64,000 nucleotides of DNA, taken from Mesostigma viride. Taxonomy: Eukaryota; Streptophyta; Mesostigmatophyceae; Mesostigmatales; Mesostigmataceae. The notes under the pieces are model-generated. The model did not search any database and had not been told where the DNA came from. It saw nothing but the letters and a program-made list of their open reading frames with translations. The stretch covers positions 32,501 to 96,500 of the forward strand of contig RPFO01000930.1 in assembly GCA_009746045.1 (NCBI GenBank). Reading direction: 5' to 3'. Positions 46,971 through 59,219 of this stretch are shown piece by piece (positions within the stretch are counted from its first letter, which is position 1; each line of letters opens with the position of its first letter). The translations under genes were made by a program, and so were the position numbers.

Positions 46971-48038
46971 AGGTACTTGCCAAGCAATTATGCACATCTC
47001 TTGCTCCCAGTATGTTTTGAGCGGGTCTCGGTAAAATACAATCTGCAGATTGAATTACATGCAATCTGATGGATGTGATTTATGATCATGAGCTCCAGTC
47101 CTGACTGGTTACCCTTACGTAGGTACGTCGCCGGGTAAGTACAGTTTGCTGGCTCAAGTCACCTGGCTGGCTCCGTCTTAGCAAACCCTAATACCTACTA
47201 GGTTTGGCACGCACCCGACCAGTTACCTAGGCATGGGACACAAAATTGCGCGAGGGAGAGGGTTAAGTTGTGTGCAAGAGACATCTACGCATTTGACTAC
47301 CCCTCCTACTTGCGGTGGTGCCAGTGGGCTGGTGTCATCGTCTTCTGCCTACATTAGACAACCTGGTGATAACCGTGTTCAATATATACGGCGCCGGCGG
47401 GATTATTGTCACGATGATGAATTAAGCCAGATTTCCGGTGAAATGGGTGTTAGTCACGATGATGAATTAAGCCAGATTCATCAATGCCGAAGGCGGCCAC
47501 GTGACAACACGCTCTATTTTTAGCGGCGTCCTGTATGTGGAGCTCGATTGTGCACCACCCAGGTCGATTCGTATAGGTACGCGCAGCATACACTGTACCG
47601 TACGGCACCACCAGTCTTCCGGTCAGTGGCCTGGTCCGTGGTCACTGGTCAGCAACGCACAGCCCACAAGTACTGGCCGTAAATAAGCTATGGAGGATAT
47701 TGCAAGCCGCTGCCGATGTCGAAATGCTTGATTAAATTACGTTTTTAGCAATCGATACTGACAAGCTTATGTTTCTAAGGGCGTAAAGTGCTCCTTCCTT
47801 GACCAGAAAAGGCCTCAAGTTCATACTAGGAAGATTCTAAATGGTACGCCCCCTTAATTGATACGCCCAGGCGCAGCTGCTGTTAATAATATGGTGATAT
47901 GAGAACCAGGAGTAAGCAAGTACTTGTTGAGAGCGTGGCAGTTGGTATCAGACAACGAGGAGCTGCTCAGAGGATGTAACGCATTTTTTCCCTTCAGAAG
48001 TTCGGCAGAAAGCAAGCCGGGATTTCTCTGTATTTAAG
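46971..48038. other. Region upstream of the 352-residue gene
   Basis: No confident gene. A 26-bp segment (GTCACGATGATGAATTAAGC core) is duplicated at about 47408 and 47452 inside a 96-codon open frame of unknown meaning. The promoter of the next gene should lie near the right end. Confidence 0.4.
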
Positions 48039-51000
48039 ATGGCGGCTAGTCGCAAGGAATATGACGAGATTGGTTTCAAAGAGGCGTCGAGCTGGGGAGA
48101 GGCAGTCAAGACGCATTTGGCTGATAAGCATTCTTCGCCATTCAGCAAACCGGGTTACGAGCCCGTCGTCCGAGTGACCACTAACAATTGGCCAGATACG
48201 CTTCCGGCCGGAGCCCCAGGAAATGCGGTCAATAATTTCCGGAACAACACTATTCTACCAGACACCACTGGAAAGGTGGGTGGGTTACTTGTTTGTTAAC
48301 TCCAGACTTCTAGACAAAGCGACTTGTTAGAAGTTAGGTTTGATTTTTGTGAAAGCAGGGGGGACGACGAGCCTTCCACACCCGACGCCTACCAACAACG
48401 TCGCAACCAATTGAACACGATGCCGACCAGGAAATGCTGGTGCAGGCTACGACAATGCTGTCCCAATTAGCTAGGAATAAGGTCCTGGATGCTGGGAGGG
48501 TGCTCAGGAACAGTACGGCAGTTGTAGATGGGGCACTTGCCTGCCTTTCCATCGGTTTCTCTACCTGTGTGCATGTCTTGTGGCGTTCGATGCCAATATT
48601 GTTACAGTGATAGTATATAGTTATATATATATATATATATGGTACCGGTAACCATGGCTATGAAGGCGTTTACAATTTAGTGCCGCTCACAAAAGCCTCA
48701 GCGAATGACAGGGGCGCAACCAAACCTTTGACCCTGGCCAGCTTGTCTCCGAGCGCAACAGGGTCTATGCCTTATTGGCAGTTGTGATGCACGTAAGGAG
48801 GCCTTAGGGACTTCAGAACAGGCCGGGACATGCCATCTGCCTGGGGTAATTATAGTAAGCGGTCACTGTCTGTTTTGCTTGCAGTAAATGTGATGGCCTG
48901 GCCGGGGCACTGTGCCAGGGAAAGCGATTATCTTGCACCGGCCCAGTATGGCATCACCACAGAGGCACACACATGAGTGAGGGAATAGACGGTACCACAA
49001 TGAGCCCGCGCTTGAAAACACAATGAAAGATGCTTTGCAACCCTTGCCCTTGCGACTGACCTGTGCCCGTGCCCTTGCTCTAGCGTCGCTAATGCGCTGC
49101 AGGCATCCGCCCCCCCCACCGCGCAGCATCTCACGGATGGTCCTTGGAGCCTCACGTCTGCCTCGCCTCGTTGCTTCTCACCTTGCTTCCCATCTGGATC
49201 TTGTCGCTGGGTGATCGGCTAGGGTCTACCCGCGCACGTTGCGTATGTATTATACGTGCGCTCCACGTGCCACGTGTCGCCGCCTCGTTCGTCGCACCTG
49301 TACTCCTGCCTTCACCTCCCCTGCTGCCCCTCTCCCCTCCGCCCCTCTCCCCTCTGCCCCTCTGCCCTCCGCCCCTCCTCCCCTCCGCCCCTCTCCCCTC
49401 CGCCCCTCTCCCCTCCGCCCCTCTCCCCTCCGCCCCTCTCCCCCTCCGCCCCTCTGCCCTCCGCCCTCTCCCCTCCGCCCCTCTCCCCTCCGCCCCTCTC
49501 CCCTCCGCCCCTCTCCCCTCCGCCCCTCCGCCCCTCCGCCCATATCCCCTCCGCCCCTCTGCCCCTCCGCCCTCTCCCCTCCGCCCCTCTGCCCCTCTAC
49601 CCTCCCCTCCGCCCCTCGCCCTCCGCCCCTCTGCCCCTCTGCCCCTCTGCCCCTCTGCCCTCTCCCCTCCGCCCCTCTCCCCTCCGCCCCTCTCCCCTCC
49701 GCCCCTCTCCCCTCCGCCCCTCTCCCCTCCGCCCCTCTGCCCTCCGCCCCTCTCCCCTGCTGCCCCTCTCCCTCCGCCCCTCTGCCCTCCGCCCCTCCGC
49801 CCCTCTCCCTCTGCCCCTCTCCCCTCCGCCCTCCGCCCCTCCGCCCCTCTCCCCTCCGCCCCTCTCCCTCCGCCCCTCTCCCCTCCGCCCCTCTCCCCTG
49901 CTGCCCCTCTCCCTCCGCCCCTCTCCCCTCTGCCCCTCTCCCCTCCGCCCCTCTGCCCTCCGCCCCTCTCCCCTCCGCCCCTCTCCCCTCCGCCCCTCTC
50001 CCCTCTGCCCCTCTCCCTCCGCCCCTCTCCCCTCCGCCCCTCCGCCCCTCCGCCCCTCCGCCCCTCCGCCCCTCCGCCCCTCCGCCCCTCTCCCCTCCGC
50101 CCCTCTGCCCCTCCGCCCCTCTCCCTCCGCCCCTCTGCCCCTCTGCCCCTCTCCCTCCGCCCCTCTCCCCTCCGCCCCTCTCCCCTCCGCCCCTCTGCCC
50201 TCCGCCCCTCTCCCCTCCGCCCCTCTCCCCTCCGCCCCTCTCCCCTCCGCCCCTCTCCCTCCGCCCCTCTCCCCTCCGCCCCTCTCCCCTCCGCCCTCTC
50301 CCCTCCGCCCCTCTCCCCTCCGCCCCTCTCCCCTCCGCCCCTCTGCCCCTCTCCCCTCCGCCCCTCTCCCCTCCGCCCCTCTCCCCTCCCCCCGTACCCC
50401 CGTCCCTTCATGCATCGCAGGAGGACAAGGAGGCGGCCCGCCTGCAGCACAAGCGCGACGCGATGCAGCCGCTTGCGCGCCCCCGCCGCTATGACATCGT
50501 GACCGGCGTGTTGCGCCCACCGGATCGCGGCCCGCCCCCGACCAGCCCCGCGGGCATACGCTCGGCCACGCTGCCCCGCTCGGCGCGGGACAACCCGAAG
50601 GACTTTGGCGTGGTGGCGCCCAAGAAGAGCTTCAGCACCAAGCGGGGCACACTGAACCTGTTCGCGGAGCCGGCGCCCGCGTCGCTGGACCGCAAGCTGT
50701 CGCAGCGCAGCGAGATTGAGGCGCGCGAGTACAACATACTGTCCAACCGGTGAGGGGATTTGGACAGCCATGCATGTGGCCCAACCGGTGAAGGAGGGCA
50801 ACGTTCTTGTACCACAGGCAAGGGAGTGCGACGAGCCGTCCAACCCGTGAGGGAGTGCAGAATGAATTGTTCAACTAGTGAGGGCGTGCGATTACAGAGC
50901 GTGTGATTGCGATACTCCATCTAGCCCATGAGTGGGTGGGACATTTACGTTGTCGAACCAGTGACGGAGTAGGGCATACCGTCCAGCAGGTGAGGGAGCA

Positions 51001-52197
51001 GGATAATATGTCCCACCAGTGACGGAATACAAAACATACTGCCCAATGGCCGCGTGCCATGAGGGGCGGGCCCTTCGGACCGGCCTTGGCCCCTGGCCTG
51101 GGTGGCAGGTGTGCACATGTTGGTGTGAGCTGGGAAGGATGCTGGTCATGGTTGCATGACGCCACGGAATTCACCCTTGGCAATCATCATGCCCGTGGCC
51201 ATGATATCATGCTTGTTCATTAATGGCCATGGTATCCGTGGTAGTGATGCCAGCAATGATGGCGGCTTGCCGTCTAGGTCTGCATCGGGTGACGCATTGT
51301 AGCAGCACTAGTGGACAGGGGCTCCGTGTGGACATTCTGCAGCTCAGCCTCCCCCCGTCCACCAGGGATCGTAGGAAGCACAGGGTAGGCATCACTTGCG
51401 GTTGGAGGGCCGCCAGCATCACGGACACCCAGAGATGACCTTCCTTTCCTTATTGTCATGTTCCAATCCCAGCCACTGTCATGGCGTTCCTTGCTGGCCG
51501 CCCTGCGCATGGTTCGGCGATACAAGGATGAAATCCCCTCCCCATCATCGTTTAACCCTTGCATGCTCAGTAACCCTATACTCTTGCGCATTTCACCCTG
51601 GCATTTTGCCATCCCTTCACCCTTGCATGCTCTATATGCGCATCTGACGTGCTTGTGCCCACCCCACCCACCTCACATGTGTGCATGGTCGCATGTGAGC
51701 GCAGGTACAAGTCGGACCACGAGACGCGCGAGGCGGCTGAGCGGGCGGCGGCGGACGAGCGTGTGCGTGTGCGGCTCGAGGCACAGCCCCGCTTTGACCC
51801 AGTTAAGGCGCGCGACAACAATCCGGCGTTCGAGGACAAGTTTGTAGCACGTGTGGCCGAGGAGCGGCAGGTCGGGTTGGAGCGCGCGGTGGCACGGCAG
51901 CCCGTGTGCGTGGCCAACAGCCCTGCGAAGAAATACAACGTGATCTCCGGCGAGGTGTACGACCCAGAGGGGGTCAAGCGGCTGGAGGAGCGGGAAAGGG
52001 TGCGGCTAGCGCACAAGGCAGAGCTGAGGACGCAGCGCGTAGAGAAGTGGGAAGCGGCCAAGAGCGCGCCGCAACGCGATGGCATCCGTGTGCACCCCAT
52101 CACACGCGTGGGTGGCACACTCACCAACTGGAGCAAGCTGATGCGCGGTGAGGACGACTGGGAGCAGGGCGACCGCAAGGCGCTCTGGAAATCGTGA
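48039..52197 (+). CDS. Uncharacterised basic protein with repeated Y-N-I motifs, 3 exons
   Basis: Exons 48039-48275, 50421-50749 and 51705-52197 are GT-AG and join in phase to 1059 bp (352 residues). I do not recognise the family. The product is charged and mostly helical, with three related motifs: RRYDIVTG, REYNILSNRY and KKYNVISGEVYDP. A C-terminal Arg/Glu-rich helix precedes GGTLTNWSKLM near the end. Such small, repeated Tyr-Asn-Ile motifs in a charged protein recall axonemal or ciliary associated proteins, but that is a weak impression. A competing model ends the gene early: an acceptor at 48358 gives an exon 48359-48610, also in phase with exon 1, with an in-frame stop (162 residues). 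Intron 1 holds a pyrimidine minisatellite of about 1 kb. Confidence 0.72.
49319..50395 (+). repeat. 1.08-kb (CCCCTCTCCCCTCCG)-type array in intron 1 of the 352-residue gene
   Basis: Mixture of CCCCTCTCCCCTCCG, CCCCTCTG and CCCCTCCG units, almost purely pyrimidine plus G on the plus strand. It ends about 25 bp before the acceptor at 50420. Large open frames on both strands are low-complexity artefacts. Confidence 0.95.
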
Positions 52198-52560
52198 ACG
52201 CAATGACGAGGGCAAGAGGAACAGGCTGGCTTGTGCATTTATTGGCAGGAGTTAAGTTGCGGATGCTTGAAGTCATGCTACGGGTAGTATACGTAGATGT
52301 ACTGCGTAGAATAAACAACACTACCTTAGAGAGGGCCGGCCTATCACTCGACCAGCCTCTTTGAAATAAGGGATATTCAAAATAAGTCAGCATTGTGCCA
52401 GGCCGTGCCCGAGGTCTCATTTCTCCGGCTTGTGCACCTTCCATGACGCCAGCCATCTGCACCGGCCGGAACCTCAAACACGAATTGGCAGCGCTCCTTG
52501 ACCGGTGTACGGGAGGCACTGCTCGTGGCTTTTCTAGGCGAGCCATTAAGTAAATAATCA
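52198..52560. other. 3' flank of the 352-residue gene
   Basis: AATAAA occurs at about 52310, a plausible polyadenylation signal. No other gene seen. Confidence 0.45.
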
Positions 52561-52751
52561 ATAAATTAAACACGCGCTCCCGTTGGAGAGTCATGGAGCA
52601 CAATAATGTACAGTGCTTGTCATCTCTGTAAGTTGCACGCTGGGAAGGGGGCAGAGACACCCGTCTTCTCTAATGCCCGGAGGCAAGCCCTGCTGCAATC
52701 AAAAGTTTCAAAACTACTCACGAGGAGAGTCTGGCATGACTGTGGGTGCAC
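52561..52751 (-). mobile_element. SINE-like copy interrupted by the TG...CA element
   Basis: Same family and window orientation as 13914-14099 (CGCGCTCCCGTTGGAGAGTC ... GGGCAGAGACAC ... CTGTGGGTGCA), more diverged. The TG...CA element C is inserted at or just after its end. Confidence 0.72.
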
Positions 52752-52755
52752 TTAT

Positions 52756-54189
52756 TGTCGCGTCCGTGATCTATCACGTCCGCAATTCAGATTTTAGCGT
52801 AATTCTGACGTCCGCAGCCTTGTGCGGGTTGCTATACCGCGGCCCGGTACTGACGCCGCTGATCTCAGTTGTACTCACGCGCCAAGTCCGCTGAATTCGC
52901 TGACGGAACTTTTGGGCGGACCTGAATTTCACTGACATTCGTCACAAGGGCAGTTTGCCGAATGCTGGTATACAGCAAGCCGGCGAGGCGCTGAGCAGAT
53001 GTGCAATTTCAGGATTTCAACGTGGGACACCAGACACAAATGCAAGGAAGCCCCAGGCGGTGCCTGGCATAGCCGATAGATTTGCCCTTGTATATTTGTG
53101 TTCGCTTGACAGATAAAGCTTGAAGTTTAGCTTGTCGGAAATTAGACAATGTTATGATTGGCTGATGTCTAAAGTGGCGCTAGTGGCGCCAGCCGCCAGG
53201 CTTGAGCTTTGAGCAGTATAGAAGGATGAGCAACGAACCATGGTGGTCGTTGTTCGTCCGTTTCTCTCCCTCACAACTGGTTTGTTGTCTTCATGGGGTG
53301 AAATAGTTCGAGCAGCCCGGAGCAGCCCCCGTGAGTGGTTGCATGCAGTCAGTTGCCATGAGGATGGACTGACGGATATGACAATGTATTGGTTTTGTTA
53401 AGAATGTGTGTAAGACTGAGAACGAGACAAGGGACAGGGCCTTAGGGCACCCTGGTCGTCGTTGGCAAGAATGCCAGTAGGAACTAGGTCGGGAACACAC
53501 GCGCACTGCCGCCACAAGGGGCCTGCAGTGGCGTCAACCAAGGGACCTCACAGCTGCTCTTATAACTACAACATTACAACTCGACACTCTTTGTAATTCG
53601 TCATGTATCTCATTGGAATTGAAAGGTCTTTTGGTTGCTTTGATGATAAAGCATGGTCTCAAGAATCGAGAAAATATTTTAAACGGACGAACAACCCATG
53701 ATGGGTTCAGTCCGGCCAGCCTGGGGTTCCTCCTGCTTCACTTAGGGAAGCACAAGGAAGAGGTTATTGCTTAGCCTTCAAAAGCATCTGAAGAGGTTAG
53801 GCTTTTCCCTGTAAAAAGCCATTGAAGGGGTTATTGCTTAGCCTTCAAAAGCATCTGAAGAGGTTAGGCTTTTTCCTGTAAAAAGCCATTGAAGGGGTTA
53901 AATTGCTAAGCCTTTAAAAGCATGCATGTTAAGGTTGTTGCTGATCCTTGAAAAGCATCTTTGAGCAGCTGGATTTTTTTTCCTTTTTGCTGCTGCCTGG
54001 AATGACGCCCTCTTTGGGCTTCCTTCTTTTGTGTGAGCTGCCTTTCTTTCACTTTTTGCTCTCACGTTGTTGTGAGCTAAATAGTGGGGGGGAAGGTGTC
54101 ATATCTCACACATGATTACTGCTGATAGTGGATGCATTCCAAGTAGCGGTAATGACCAGTCCAGGATGATATGGCACGCAAACGCGACA
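52756..54189 (+). mobile_element. TG...CA element copy C (1434 bp) with TTAT target duplication
   Basis: Termini as in copies A and B. Flanked by TTAT at 52752-52755 and 54190-54193, which establishes 4-bp target duplications. It differs from copy A by an internal replacement of about 65 bp near 53670, a duplicated segment (about 53763-53890) and scattered substitutions. No transposase domain. Confidence 0.8.
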
Positions 54190-54213
54190 TTATGCTGAAA
54201 TGTACGTGAGTGA

Positions 54214-54275
54214 CATTAATTAATTAATTTAATTAGACTCGTGCTCCCGTTGGGGAGTCACGGAGCATTAACCCC
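54214..54275 (-). repeat. SINE-like 3' end fragment
   Basis: TTAATTAATT tail next to ACTCGTGCTCCCGTTGGGG and the hairpin partner CACGGAGC, identical to the tail end of 13914-14099. Confidence 0.7.
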
Positions 54276-54438
54276 GATGGATGGGTGCAAACAGTCGATC
54301 CTACCGGTCTAATCTATCTACAACAGTGAGTGACATGGTGGGGGCATTGTCTGGCACAAAGAAACTGGAGCTCAAGCGTGCGGGTACACATGCGGGTGCC
54401 GGTTCAAGAACGCAAGATTGTTACGCTTGACGGCCGGA

Positions 54439-56591
54439 ATGGCTTTCAACTACGATGACAAGCGCCGGGTGACGAATCTCCTCAACCACTCGTCAGAGGA
54501 GCTCCAGCGCATGCATGACGATCCTGACCAGCCACTTCCAGCTCAATGAAGCAGACCTCATTGCTGCGCTGTGGAACTCCGAAGCGGCGGCACCAACAGC
54601 CTCGGCCGGCTGCTGCTGCTGCTGCCGCTCACTGCGGCGCCCCCCGCGCTTACCAAGGGCCATATCCGCGCAGTGCTCGAGGAGCACGTGACCTGGGCGC
54701 TGGCGAGTAAGCTCGCCACGTTAAATGCAATCGCCAAGATGCTCAACTAATGCGGTGGAGGCCAAGGTCAAGACCAAGGTCGCCATTAAGTTGCAGCCTT
54801 TGTTGACCACATGCGGCAGGAGAAATCAGCTGTGCTGGCCACCGAGAGCACCAAATCCACCATCAGGTCGCTCGCCTGCAACGGCTGGATCGAGAGCAAG
54901 GTGGTGCAGGACCTCGATCAAGGAGCTACTAGACTCGATCGGCGGCTAAGCAGACTGCTACGAAAATTGAGGCCTAGCGCTTGGCCTTACAGGTGCCCGA
55001 AATCGCTGCACAGACGGCCACCATGGTCGCCCAGCCCGCTCAGGGGGCACGCGTGGAGGAGGCCCCCCCCGTGTACACTTGGGCCGACCTGCTCAAGTCC
55101 CAAGCGGCCTCAACCACCGACGGGCATTGGCAACAGGAGCTGGATGCCCAGCGCAAGGAGGCCACCGAGCGCGACCGGAATAGGCACAGCTGCCGGCCGG
55201 GTGATTCTGCGTCGCTTCCCCATGGACCTTGGGGAAGATGCGGAGTCTCTTGACGCTAAGCTAGCTGACGGGCACGCTCCTTACCCGCATGGGGCTCACC
55301 CCCTGTGTGGGGGGCAAAGGTGAAATCGCTCTAGCTGCGAGGGTACCGTCTGGCCCGCTCGCGGGATAAGAACGTTCCCCCGCCAGTGCGCTGCTGACCT
55401 CTGACTCCCCCGAGGTCAAGGTGCGCTTCCTTCGGCAGCACAAGACTCTGCACTCCACCCCGTGGTCGCTGGACGACGACCTGACTCCCGCGCAGCAGCA
55501 GCAGCGTTGCGAAGCTGTGGCCCACCTTCATCCGCCACAAGCAATCCCCCGAGAAGCCCAAATTAAAGTCCACTGGCAGGGCAGGGACTTGTACAAGCTA
55601 CGGGTTCCACCCACAGGACATGCAGGCCGGATCGATCCATGATTTCTACAGCAGGTTCAGATAGGGTTGCGTGATGTTGCATGTTGTATGGCTAGAGATC
55701 GAGACACTTGCATGGCCTTCGCAGATGCTGCGCAAGGCCCCTTTGGTTTGCACATTAGTAATGAGGACTTGTACGCTGATTTGCCCTATGTTTCCCACAT
55801 TATTAGGCACAGGCGCCTGGGCCTAGCCGGGCACCTGGCCCGCACATGGATCAGGTAGATACCTCAGATAGACTAGCTGGCACCAAGCCCGCCCAGCCTG
55901 GGCGATATGTCCTCACCTGGCTTGCCCCCGGCCGCGCGCGGCAGGGCCGCCACCCGTGGACTTTTCGTGATAGACTCGGCATGGACATGTGCTACACTAG
56001 ACGTGACGGGCTCACCCCCGGGCAGCCTCCTGGTTTGTCTGTAATATGGATCGAGGCAGATGGTGCGCAAGGATAGATGGCAAGTAGTGATGAAGGAGTC
56101 TGACCACCGGCCCCCAAGCCTGTGGGGGCTCCGCGTGTGACCAAGTATGGCATTCATAGCGATTCGGGCCGCGGTGCCCACGGCGCCTGTAACTAGGACC
56201 TAGATAGCTTATACCATCCATTCCATCCCATGTTCCCCTCCCACTGAGGACTTATGCTCACGTGACGCAGTCACGTGTCTATTAATTAATTAATTAATGG
56301 CCTTCGCAGCGCCGCCGGTGTATGGCTCAGCCCACTACCTTCTACCTTTAGTTAGATCAGCATAGGCACCTGCATGTCGATCTACTCCCTTCACCGTGGA
56401 CGACGACTTGACCCTGGCGCAGCAACAACGGCGACGGGAGCTATGGCCGACCTACGTACCTCCAGCTCCGGCAGACCAAGGCGGGCCAGCCGGTGTACTG
56501 GAAGGGGGCGGCCATCTACGTCGGCCACAAGCCCTGGCACGCGACCCCCTCGACCACCGCGGCCCCAGCAACTCCAGACGCCCCAGCCTAG
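54439..56591 (+). pseudogene. LINE ORF1-like remnant, interrupted
   Basis: Frame-broken coding relics: MAFNYDDKRRVTNLLNH at 54439; a helical, Ala/Gln-rich part around 54980-55200; RRFPMDLGEDAES near 55215; then a C-terminal domain with LDDDLTPAQQQQR (about 55470). A second, similar C-terminal domain with DDDLTLAQQQRRRELWP and a YWKGAAIYV-like stretch is at about 56396-56591. Such LTxxQ...RR...LWP...W-G-A signatures occur at the end of LINE ORF1 proteins. A LINE 3' fragment (55725-56296) is inserted inside. Confidence 0.55.
55725..56296 (+). mobile_element. 5'-truncated LINE insertion with 13-bp TSD
   Basis: ATGGCCTTCGCAG occurs at 55712-55724 and 56297-56309. Between them is the last 572 bp of the LINE family (coding C-terminus, 3' UTR with CACGTGAC hairpin, ATTA tail). 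It is a textbook target-primed insertion. Compared with 43080-43647, it carries extra 2-4 bp insertions. Confidence 0.9.
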
Positions 56592-58179
56592 GGGAATACA
56601 GCAGCAGTAGTGTAGAATAGTTAGACCGTGGCCTTGTACATGCCCGCCTACTACAGGCACTATACCAGCTGAGGCCTAGCATTTTTAGTAGTCATGTACA
56701 TGTGTGCCTATGATGAGCCACACTCCAGATGATGCCTAGCTTTATTTCATTATGCCGTGCCCATGCAGGGAGTCACTCTCTGCTGAGAAGCCATGCCCTA
56801 GCTCTTGTATAGCTATGCTGATCTTCCCCCTCATGACAGGCTCCCCTTCAGCTGGGCATAGCTTGATAGATCATGGGGCTGCAGGTGTCCTAGCTGGGGC
56901 ACCTAGAGCAAGGGTCGTTTACATTCCCACCCTTGCAGGAAGTAGCTTAGAATTTATTATAGGCTCATACGCCCCCTCTCTGGGCTATGTGCTACAGATA
57001 CTCCCAACGGAGTTATGTTCCTAATTAATTAATCATAGAGGTTGTCTTCTTGATAGAGGTTGAAGTGGCCGTGGCCGGCCAGGCGAGAAGCGACGAGGAT
57101 ACCAGCGTTGCCCATAAGCCGCCGGGAATAACTTTTGCGATTGAACTGATTTGCAGGCGATGCGCTGGGCGACAGGTTTGCAGGCAGTCCTGGAGGAATT
57201 GCCGGGGCTAGATCGAGAGCGAGCGGGGTGGAGTCGGAGCCGGATCGAAAGCTCTTTGTCCAACTTTCGTTTCGGAGCGAGTTTGGGTGGCATGGTCTAG
57301 TCGTCGTAATTTTGCAATACTGCGTTACAGCCGTAACCGATTCAATATGTGAGCAGACGCGCATCAAGAATAGACGCATCAGTTGCAAGTAGTGGCGAGG
57401 TCTACCACGCCGCCTGTGTGGACCCGTAGTAGTCTGACTGAGTTTGGGGCTCAGACGCAAAAGTTTTGCAACCGACGCCGTCAGCCATGTCCGCGCGCGG
57501 CTTGTGGCTCGTCCTATGCACATGTGCTATGCGATCCATAAAGCCACGTCTAGTAATTACAATCCTGCATTCCTGCTGGAGCGCTCATGATATGTTGTGA
57601 ACGCTTTCCCCCACAACTCCGCTTGATCAGGATATCCTGACCATGCACAGCTATTCTTCTGAAAGCTTAATGAGTTCTTTATGGTACATTACCACCATGG
57701 TGAAACAAGAAATTTTACATAGATCTGCAAAGCGCAGGCCGCCCAGTTTTGCTAATCAGGAGGTCTGCATGCAATCAAGAAAAACTAGTTGTGGTCTTTC
57801 ATGGTCCCATGTGTGCCTCTAATTTCACCTAGCTAGAAAAACAAGTAGTGTCCATTGCTACTATATATTTTCAAATCAATCAGACTTGGTCGAATAAGTG
57901 CGACGAACAATGCATGTCACATGCCTCCATGACATGCTAGCGATCCTCTGCCTGATATAGACTGACCACTTATCTGTGCGGCAGTAAGTATCCGTTACTG
58001 CTGCATGCAAAAGGTTCATTGGCATGTCAGCATCTCTACGCAGTTCTGGCCAATGTGCTCTCATCCACAAGATCAAATGTAGTTGTTAAACCACATTTCC
58101 AGCAGTTCCTGTTCAAGAAAGGGGTGCATGAGAATGGGCGATGAACACACAACCAAAACACCAGCACATGTCAGTCAAG
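56592..58179. other. No gene recognised
   Basis: Mostly unique AT-balanced sequence. A 164-codon minus-strand frame at 57029-57523 has no domain or supporting signal, so I do not call it. Confidence 0.4.
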
Positions 58180-58330
58180 GTGCGCCAGGACGAATTAGAT
58201 CTAGGCATGCCGCTTATCAGTGATACGATCAAGCATGGTAGACTTCGATTGGCAGGGCGTTTGGCCTGCACCAACCAGGTAGACGTGTCGCGTACTCGTG
58301 CCAAACTCCCTGCACTGACAGTAGCCCACG
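58180..58330 (+). pseudogene. Diverged LINE C-terminal relic
   Basis: The frame reads MPLISDTIKHGRLRLAGRLA and then CTNQVDVS, parallel to LPYVSHI-RHRRLGLAGHLAR and TDQVDTS in the LINE at 43150-43230. An old fragment of a related family. Confidence 0.6.
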
Positions 58331-58423
58331 ACCTCGTTAGCCCTCATGAGGTATGGCTGCATGGGTGATCGATGGGCCACATGCTAGCCTTACCCCACTA
58401 GTGCTGCCCACTTTTCTTTTTCT

Positions 58424-59219
58424 TTGCGTAAGCGGGAGGCATTCATTGGGATATCTGTGTCTTTCCACCAGGGCGTTGGATGTAGCTCTGTGTGGATCTT
58501 TGAACTCTGTCTTGGTTATGGTGGTGCGTGGCAAGTGTGGCCAGCCCTCCTTTCTTTCATCGAGCCCAGCTATTGCTGAAACAGAGCTGCCAAGTTAGGT
58601 AGAGTATTGGTAATAAACGTTCATTTCATTTGCAACAAAGAACCCAGTGTGAAGCCTAACCTAGTCATACCTCATTCTCAGGTCTCACCTTCTGAGAAGT
58701 GCAGTTGGCACTGGCTTCTCGTCTTATCCACACAGAGCTAACTGAGATTTGGTAGGTAAGCTTGGTCAAGGCTGAGGCCTCTTCCTGAATACTAGGAATA
58801 GAGGTAAAGCTGGCTGCGCAAGGCTGTCAAGGCAGGCAGCTTTTAAGCAGGTCCTGAAGCAGCATTGGTTTTCAGCTTTCAGGCAATTGCTTTTCTTTCT
58901 CCTAGCTCTGTGTGGATAAGACGAGAAGCCAGTGCCAACTGCACTTCTCAGAAGGTGAGACCTGAGAATGAGGTATGACTAGGTTAGGCTTCACACCGGG
59001 TTCTTTGTTGCAAATGAAATGAACGTTTATTACCAACACTCTACCTAACTTGGCAGCTCTGTTTCAGCAATAGCTGGGCCCGATGAAAGAAAGGAGGGCT
59101 GGCCACACTTGCCACGCACCACCATAACCAAGACAGAGTTCAAAGATCCACACAGAGCTACATCCAACGCCCTGGTGGAAAGACACACTTATCCCAATTA
59201 ATGCCTCCCGCCTACGCAA
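58424..59219. mobile_element. Fold-back element: 317-bp inverted repeats
   Basis: Left arm 58424-58740 and right arm 58903-59219 are reverse complements in exact register (each pair of positions sums to 117643), with only a handful of mismatches. The spacer is 162 bp. The arms carry AATAAA near 58610 and its complement. No coding capacity. It could be a fold-back transposon or a hairpin small-RNA locus. Confidence 0.9.

Noticed and set aside
49144-50843. Several 300-560-codon frames on both strands
   Set aside because: Translations of the CCCCTCTCCCCTCCG array. Only the last part of one plus-strand frame (from 50421) is a real exon.
44543-53515. Repeated 74-codon minus-strand frame (44543, 45970, 53291)
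   Set aside because: Conserved only because the host element copies are nearly identical. No domain, and no sign of coding selection visible.
57029-57523. 164-codon minus-strand frame
   Set aside because: No domain and mixed composition; an equally long overlapping frame segment exists, and there are no splice or transcript signals. Treated as chance.
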